NCBI RefSeq assembly: GCF_001984105.1
Contig: NZ_MTQM01000006.1
Coordinates: 186,001 to 250,000 of the forward strand
From: Microbacterium sp. CSI-V
GTDB lineage: Bacteria > Actinomycetota > Actinomycetes > Actinomycetales > Microbacteriaceae
DNA length: 64,000 nt
Direction: 5' to 3'
The first letter of the stretch is position 1. Each line of letters begins with the position of its first letter. The notes below the pieces were generated by a model that had not been told where the DNA came from, made no database searches, and worked only from the letters and a program-made list of their open reading frames with translations. Below, piece after piece: positions 58,655-64,000 of this stretch. Both the position numbers and the translations under genes were made by a program.

Positions 58655-60121
58655 TTAGGCGGGCAAGAGGCCGATGGCGACATCGGTCGGGCGTACGGGT
58701 GCCGGGAGCACCGTCTCGCCCATGAGGAACGTGTCGACCTCGGCGGCCGCGGCACGGCCCTCGGCGATCGCCCACACGATCAGCGACTGTCCGCGCCCGG
58801 CGTCACCGGCCACGAACACGCCGGGGGCGGTCGTGGCGTAGGTGGCGTCGCGCTCGACGTTCCCGCGCGAGGTGAACTGCGCACCCAGCTGCTGCTCGAG
58901 GTACTCGCGCTCGGGGCCGGTGAAGCCCATCGCGATGAGCACCAGGTCGGCGGGGATCTCACGCTCGGTGCCGCTCTTGGGCACGCGGCGTCCGTCGACG
59001 TACTCGGTCTCGGCGACGCGCAGAGCGCGCACCTCGCCCGCCCCGTTGCCGAGGAACTCGACCGTCGAGGCGAGGAACGTGCGCTCCCCGCCCTCTTCGT
59101 GGGCGGAGGCCATCTCGAACAGGTTCGGCATCATCGGCCACGGCTGGTCCATCGGACGCTCGGTGGGCGGCTGCTTGCCGATCGCGAGGTTGGTGACGCT
59201 GAGCGCCCCCTGACGGTGCGCCGTGCCGATGCAGTCGGCGCCGGTGTCGCCGCCGCCGATCACGACGACGTGCTTGCCGTGCGCGGTGATCTGCTGCGGG
59301 ACCTGGTCGCCCGCGACGGCCTTGTTGCCCTCGACGAGGTACTCCATCGCGAAGTGCACGCCGTCGAGGTCGCGACCCGGGATCGCCAGGTCACGCGGGA
59401 CGGTCGAGCCGGTGGCCACCACGACGGCGTCGTAGCGGGCACGGAGGTCGCTCCACGAGATGTCGGTGCCGATCTCGACGCCCGCGCGGAAGCGCGTGCC
59501 CTCCGCCTGCATCTGACGCAGGCGCAGCTCGAGATGGCGCTTCTCCATCTTGAAGTCTGGGATGCCGTAGCGCAGGAGTCCGCCGATGCGGTCATCGCGC
59601 TCGTACACGGCGACCGTGTGGCCGGCCCGGGTGAGCTGCTGAGCGGCCGCGAGGCCGGCGGGACCCGATCCGACGACGGCGACCGTCTTCCCGGTGAGGC
59701 GCTCCGGCGGCTCAGGCTCGACCCAGCCGTTCGAGAACGCCTCGTCGATGATCGAGACCTCGACCTGCTTGATGGTCACCGCGGGCTGGTTGATGCCCAG
59801 CACGCACGAGCTCTCGCACGGCGCGGGGCAGAGGCGCCCCGTGAACTCCGGGAAGTTGTTCGTCGCGTGCAGGCGCTCGATCGCCGAGCGGCCCTCGCCG
59901 CGCCACGTGAGGTCGTTCCACTCCGGGATGAGGTTCCCGAGCGGGCAGCCCTGGTGACAGAACGGGATGCCGCAGTCCATGCAGCGCCCGGCCTGGCGGC
60001 GCACGACGGCCGGGTCACCCGGCTCGTACACCTCTTTCCAGTCCATGATCCGCACGGGGACGGGACGACGCGGCGGAAGCTCCCGCTGCGTGGTCTTCAG
60101 AAAGCCCTTCGGGTCAGCCAC
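58655..60121 (-). CDS. gltD: Glutamate synthase (NADPH), small subunit
   Basis: A 488-residue flavoprotein that passes electrons from NADPH to the large subunit. The N-terminal iron-sulfur cysteines are in [20 protein letters not shown] and [15 protein letters not shown]. The FAD site is [20 protein letters not shown], the NADPH site is [20 protein letters not shown], and [20 protein letters not shown] is the C-terminal FAD contact. The start overlaps the end of gltB by eight bases, so the two subunits are translated together. Confidence 0.96.
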   Translation of the reverse strand: MADPKGFLKTTQRELPPRRPVPVRIMDWKEVYEPGDPAVVRRQAGRCMDCGIPFCHQGCPLGNLIPEWNDLTWRGEGRSAIERLHATNNFPEFTGRLCPAPCESSCVLGINQPAVTIKQVEVSIIDEAFSNGWVEPEPPERLTGKTVAVVGSGPAGLAAAQQLTRAGHTVAVYERDDRIGGLLRYGIPDFKMEKRHLELRLRQMQAEGTRFRAGVEIGTDISWSDLRARYDAVVVATGSTVPRDLAIPGRDLDGVHFAMEYLVEGNKAVAGDQVPQQITAHGKHVVVIGGGDTGADCIGTAHRQGALSVTNLAIGKQPPTERPMDQPWPMMPNLFEMASAHEEGGERTFLASTVEFLGNGAGEVRALRVAETEYVDGRRVPKSGTEREIPADLVLIAMGFTGPEREYLEQQLGAQFTSRGNVERDATYATTAPGVFVAGDAGRGQSLIVWAIAEGRAAAAEVDTFLMGETVLPAPVRPTDVAIGLLPA

Positions 60122-63100
60122 CCGTCACCTCCAGAATGCGCGTCCAGACGACGTCGCCGTCGGGGTCGAGCCCCTCGGCGACAGCCTCCTGGCGGGTCTG
60201 CAGAACAGCGGCGTAGTCGCGCGGCAGCACCCGGACGAAGTTCCCCACCTCGGCGTCGAAGTCCGCGAGCAGACGACGGGCCAGCGTGGAGTCGGTCTCG
60301 GCGACGTGCTTCTCGAGCAGGTCGCGCAGGATCTCGGCATCCCCCGATCCGAGGGGACCGAGTTCGAGCTCACCGGATGCCACGGCCTCACGGTTCACCA
60401 GGTCGGTGTCGAGCTTGTAGACGTACGCCTGCCCGCCGGACATGCCGGCACCGAGGTTGCGGCCGGTCGCACCGAGGATCACGGCGAGACCACCGGTCAT
60501 GTACTCCAGCGCGTGGTCGCCCACGCCCTCGACGACCGCGGTCGCACCGGAGTTGCGGACGAGGAACCGCTCCCCCACGACGCCGTTGAGGAACATCTGT
60601 CCTTGCGTGGCGCCGTACCCGATGACGTTTCCGGCGATGACGTTCTCGGACGCGTCGAACGTCGAGCCGCGCGGCGGACGCACGACGATCTTACCCCCGG
60701 AGAGACCCTTGCCGACGTAGTCGTTCGAGTCGCCCTCGAGGCGCAGCGTGATGCCCGAGGGCATGAACGCGCCGAAGGACTGCCCCGCGGACCCGGTCAG
60801 GCGGACGTCGATCGCGCCGTCGGTGAGACCGTGCTCGCCGTGCGCCTTGGTGACGTGGTGGCCGAGCATCGTCCCGACCGCGCGCGCGGTGTTGCGCACC
60901 GGCAGCTCGATCGTGATCCGACCGCCGTGTGCGACGACATCCTGCGCGCGCTCGATGAGCTGAACGTCGAAGTGCTCCTCGAGCTCGTGGTTCTGGTTGC
61001 GGCCGTGGCGACGCGGCTCGTCCTCGGCGAAGCGCGGGCCCTCGAGGATCGGGGCGAGGTTGAGACCCCGCGCCTTCCAGTGCTCCACGGCGCCGTTGAC
61101 GTCGAGGAGTTCGGTGCGGCCGACGATCTCGTCGATCGAGCGGTAGCCGAGGGCGGCGAGGTACTCGCGCACCTCCTGCGCGATGAACTCCATGAAGTTC
61201 ACGACGTACTCGGCCTTGCCGTTGAAGCGCTGGCGCAGGACCGGGTTCTGCGTCGCCACGCCCACGGGGCAGGTGTCGAGGTGGCACACGCGCATCATGA
61301 TGCAGCCGGAGACGACGAGCGGCGCGGTCGCGAAACCGAACTCCTCGGCGCCCAGGAGTGCGCCAATGATCACGTCGCGACCGGTCTTCATCTGACCGTC
61401 GACCTGAACGACGACGCGGTCGCGCATGCCGTTGAGCATGAGCGTCTGCTGCGTCTCGGCCAGGCCCAGCTCCCACGGCGTGCCCGCGTGCTTGAGCGAG
61501 TTCATCGGGCTCGCACCCGTGCCGCCGTCCTGCCCGGAGACGAGGATGACGTCGCTCAGCGCCTTCGCCACACCCGCCGCGACCGCGCCGATGCCCGACT
61601 GGCTCACGAGCTTGGTGTGGATGCGAGCGGACGGGTTCGCGCGCTTCAGGTCGAAGATCAGCTGCTTGAGGTCTTCGATCGAGTAGATGTCGTGGTGCGG
61701 CGGCGGGGAGATGAGTCCGACGCCGGCCGTCGCGTGACGGGTGCGCGCGACCCACGGGTACACCTTGGTCGGCGGCAGCTGACCGCCCTCGCCGGGCTTG
61801 GCGCCCTGGGCGAGCTTGATCTGGATGTCGTCCGCCTCGGTGAGGTACAGGCTCGTGACACCGAATCGACCGGATGCCACCTGCTTGATGGCGCTGCGAC
61901 GCTCGGGGTCGAGCAGACGATCGACGTCTTCGCCGCCCTCGCCGGTGTTCGACTTGCCGCCGATGCGGTTCATCGCGATGGCCAGGGTCTCGTGCGCCTC
62001 CTGGGAGATCGAGCCGTAGCTCATCGCTCCGGTCGAGAAGCGCTTCACGATCGACGACACCGACTCGACCTCGTCGATCGGCACGGGCGGCCGCTGGCCG
62101 GTGCGCAGCGAGAACAGGCCGCGCAGCGTCTTGAGCTCGTGGGCCTGGTCGTCGATGAGCTTGGTGTACTCGCGGAAGATGTCGTACCGGCGCTCGCGCG
62201 TGGCGTGCTGCAGACGGAACACCGTGTCCGGGTTGAACAGGTGCGGTGCGCCGTCGCGGCGCCACTGGTACTCGCCGCCGGTCCACAGACGTTCGTGGGC
62301 GCGGGCTGCGGCATCCTCGGGGTAGGCGTACTCGTGGCGCGCGGCGTTCTCGGCCGCGATGACGTCGAGTCCCACGCCGCCGAGCTTGGTCTCGGTGCCG
62401 GTGAAGTAGGCATCCACGAATTCGCGCGAGAGGCCGACGGCCTCGAACACCTGGGCGCCCGCGTACGACGACACGGTCGAGATGCCCATCTTCGACATGA
62501 TCTTCAGAACGCCCTTGCCGAGCGCGTAGATCAGGTTCTTGACGGCCTTCTCGGGCGTGACGCCCGTGATGAAACCGGCGCGCACGAGGTATTCGACGGT
62601 CTCCATGGCCAGGTACGGGTTCACCGCCGAGGCGCCGTACCCGATCAGGGTCGCGATGTGGTGCACCTCGCGCACGTCACCGGCCTCGACCACGAGACCG
62701 ACCTTCATGCGGGTCTCTTTGCGGATGAGGTGGTGGTGGACCGCGGCGAGCATGAGCAGCGACGGGATCGGCGCGAGGTCCTTGTTCGAGTCGCGGTCGC
62801 TGAGCACGATGAACTCGGCGCCGTCCTCGATCGCGTGGTCGACCTCGGAGCACATCTGCGCGATGCGCTTCTGCATGCCCTTGTGGCCGGCCTCGACGCG
62901 GTACAGGCCGCGGATCGTCACCGACGAACGTCCCGGCAGGGCGGTGTCGATGTGCTGGATCTTGGCGAGTTCGTCGTTGTCGATCACGGGGAAGTCGAGC
63001 GTCACGGTCCGCGTGTGCTCCGGACCCCAGTCGAGGAGGTTCCGCTCGGGTCCGAGACCCAGCGACAGCGACGTGACCACTTCTTCGCGGATCGAGTCCA

Positions 63101-64000
63101 GCGGCGGGTTCGTGACCTGTGCGAACTGCTGCGTGAAGTAGTCGAACAGCAGCCGCGGACGGTCGCTGAGCACCGCGACGGGGGCATCGCTGCCCATCGC
63201 ACCGAGCGGCTCGGTGCCGTTCTGACCCATGGGGGTCAGCAGCAGGCGCACCTCTTCCTCGGTGTAACCGAAGGTGCGCTGACGACGCGTGATCGAGGCG
63301 ATGGGGTGCACGATGTGCTCGCGCTCCGGGAGCTCGGACAGGCGCACGCGGCCGGCATCCAGCCACTCCTGCCACGGCTCGAGCGTCGCGAGCTGCTGCT
63401 TGATCTCCTCGTCCTCGACGATGCGGCGCTCCGCCGTGTCGACGAGGAACATGCGACCGGGCCGCAGGCGGCCGCGGCGCTTGATCCGCTCGGGCGCGAA
63501 GTCGAGCACGCCGGTCTCGGAACCGATCACCACGAGGCCGTCGGTCGTCTCGGTCCAGCGGCCGGGGCGCAGTCCGTTGCGGTCGAGCGTCGCACCGACG
63601 AGCGTGCCGTCGGTGAAGATGAGCGCGGCCGGACCGTCCCACGGCTCCATCTGCATCGAGTGGTAGTCGTAGAAGGCGCGCAGATCGGGGTCGATCGTGG
63701 CCTGCTTCTCGTACGCCTCGGGCACCATCATCATGATGGCGTGCGGCAGGCTGCGACCGGTGAGGGTCAGGAGCTCGAGAACCTCGTCGAAGGATGCCGA
63801 GTCGCTCGCGCCGTCGGTGCAGATGGGCAGCAGCGGGCGCACGTCGCCGATCAGCTCGGACTCCAGCTGCGACTGCCGCGCGCGCATCCAGTTGCGGTTG
63901 CCCTTGACCGTGTTGATCTCGCCGTTGTGCGCGAGCATCCGCAGCGGCTGCGCCAGCGGCCACGACGGGAACGTGTTCGTCGAGTAGCGGGAGTGCACGA
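60114..64000 (-). CDS. gltB: Glutamate synthase (NADPH), large subunit, 5' end outside the window
   Basis: At least 1295 of about 1520 residues are present; the start codon and the catalytic N-terminal Cys lie beyond the right edge. The visible part begins in the glutamine amidotransferase domain ([20 protein letters not shown], then [16 protein letters not shown]). The FMN barrel has [20 protein letters not shown]. The 3Fe-4S cysteines are in [15 protein letters not shown]. The C-terminal GXGXG beta-helix includes [14 protein letters not shown] and [20 protein letters not shown]. It forms two glutamates from glutamine and 2-oxoglutarate. Confidence 0.96.
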   Translation of the reverse strand, partial: VHSRYSTNTFPSWPLAQPLRMLAHNGEINTVKGNRNWMRARQSQLESELIGDVRPLLPICTDGASDSASFDEVLELLTLTGRSLPHAIMMMVPEAYEKQATIDPDLRAFYDYHSMQMEPWDGPAALIFTDGTLVGATLDRNGLRPGRWTETTDGLVVIGSETGVLDFAPERIKRRGRLRPGRMFLVDTAERRIVEDEEIKQQLATLEPWQEWLDAGRVRLSELPEREHIVHPIASITRRQRTFGYTEEEVRLLLTPMGQNGTEPLGAMGSDAPVAVLSDRPRLLFDYFTQQFAQVTNPPLDSIREEVVTSLSLGLGPERNLLDWGPEHTRTVTLDFPVIDNDELAKIQHIDTALPGRSSVTIRGLYRVEAGHKGMQKRIAQMCSEVDHAIEDGAEFIVLSDRDSNKDLAPIPSLLMLAAVHHHLIRKETRMKVGLVVEAGDVREVHHIATLIGYGASAVNPYLAMETVEYLVRAGFITGVTPEKAVKNLIYALGKGVLKIMSKMGISTVSSYAGAQVFEAVGLSREFVDAYFTGTETKLGGVGLDVIAAENAARHEYAYPEDAAARAHERLWTGGEYQWRRDGAPHLFNPDTVFRLQHATRERRYDIFREYTKLIDDQAHELKTLRGLFSLRTGQRPPVPIDEVESVSSIVKRFSTGAMSYGSISQEAHETLAIAMNRIGGKSNTGEGGEDVDRLLDPERRSAIKQVASGRFGVTSLYLTEADDIQIKLAQGAKPGEGGQLPPTKVYPWVARTRHATAGVGLISPPPHHDIYSIEDLKQLIFDLKRANPSARIHTKLVSQSGIGAVAAGVAKALSDVILVSGQDGGTGASPMNSLKHAGTPWELGLAETQQTLMLNGMRDRVVVQVDGQMKTGRDVIIGALLGAEEFGFATAPLVVSGCIMMRVCHLDTCPVGVATQNPVLRQRFNGKAEYVVNFMEFIAQEVREYLAALGYRSIDEIVGRTELLDVNGAVEHWKARGLNLAPILEGPRFAEDEPRRHGRNQNHELEEHFDVQLIERAQDVVAHGGRITIELPVRNTARAVGTMLGHHVTKAHGEHGLTDGAIDVRLTGSAGQSFGAFMPSGITLRLEGDSNDYVGKGLSGGKIVVRPPRGSTFDASENVIAGNVIGYGATQGQMFLNGVVGERFLVRNSGATAVVEGVGDHALEYMTGGLAVILGATGRNLGAGMSGGQAYVYKLDTDLVNREAVASGELELGPLGSGDAEILRDLLEKHVAETDSTLARRLLADFDAEVGNFVRVLPRDYAAVLQTRQEAVAEGLDPDGDVVWTRILEVTGG

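Overview
The window is a high-GC (roughly 70%), densely coded stretch of actinobacterial chromosome. Gene content points to Microbacteriaceae, most likely Microbacterium or a close relative: RbpA, PafB/PafC, a HelY-type helicase, PdtaR, DUF222-HNH and 13E12-like features, and many leaderless GTG/ATG starts. That placement is inferred from gene content and order, not from a search. I see no prophage, insertion sequence, CRISPR array, rRNA or plasmid gene.

Layout. (1) 1-8.0 kb is a loosely packed accessory stretch: the 5' end of an Lrp-type regulator gene, an RBBP9-like hydrolase, a nitrilase-family amidohydrolase, a GNAT acetyltransferase, a DUF222-HNH nuclease, a DnaQ-like exonuclease, an alpha/beta hydrolase, and a CGNR zinc-finger regulator divergent from an EamA exporter. 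The spacers here carry unusual GC-rich tandem repeats. (2) 8.0-14.1 kb is a branched-chain 2-oxoacid dehydrogenase cluster (E1a, E1b, E2, acyl-CoA dehydrogenase, MaoC hydratase), with a divergent Lrp/AsnC regulator and a clear palindrome between them. The E3 gene is absent. (3) 14.1-22.0 kb holds housekeeping and accessory enzymes: phosphatase, sirtuin, SpoU methyltransferase, SGNH hydrolase, SF2 helicase, ferritin-VIT1 fusion and a 2OG-Fe(II) oxygenase. (4) 22.2-41.2 kb begins with tRNA-Leu(GAG) and continues with a conserved actinobacterial block: M20 peptidase, uppP, PAC2, HAD, trmI, FKBP lipoprotein, pafB, pafC, tatA, tatC, helY-like helicase, lnt, rbpA, GDPD, SPFH/NfeD pair, SDR and S9 peptidase. 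In mycobacteria the Pup-proteasome genes sit between trmI and pafBC; here they are missing. (5) 41.2-53 kb is accessory: HdeD-like protein, AEC transporter, small membrane proteins and a lipoprotein, SDR, a two-gene arsenate reductase operon with an ArsR-phosphatase fusion, a sigma factor with a coupled membrane protein, a second SGNH hydrolase, an MFS/LLM operon and a DUF885 peptidase. (6) 53-64 kb is core: polA, hotdog thioesterase, pdtaR, tRNA-Leu(CAA), pyk, gltD and the 3' 85% or so of gltB, which runs off the right edge.

Signals the gene list does not explain. The heptamer GGATGCC/GGCATCC occurs about 110 times by eye, roughly seven times the composition-based expectation, equally in both orientations, and inside several terminator hairpins. 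Two copies of a long nested palindrome built on ATAAACGCGATC lie at 17.47 and 20.78 kb, and a differently sequenced element with the same nested design lies at 48.71 kb; two of the three sit just upstream of SGNH hydrolase paralogues. Four different tandem-repeat families (21, 38, 31 and 17 bp) lie directly after stop codons. About twenty genes have a TAnnnT box exactly 6-7 nt before the start codon, which implies leaderless mRNAs. A perfect GGAAT-N18-GTT promoter precedes the LLM/MFS operon. No defence island or wholly new multigene system is evident.
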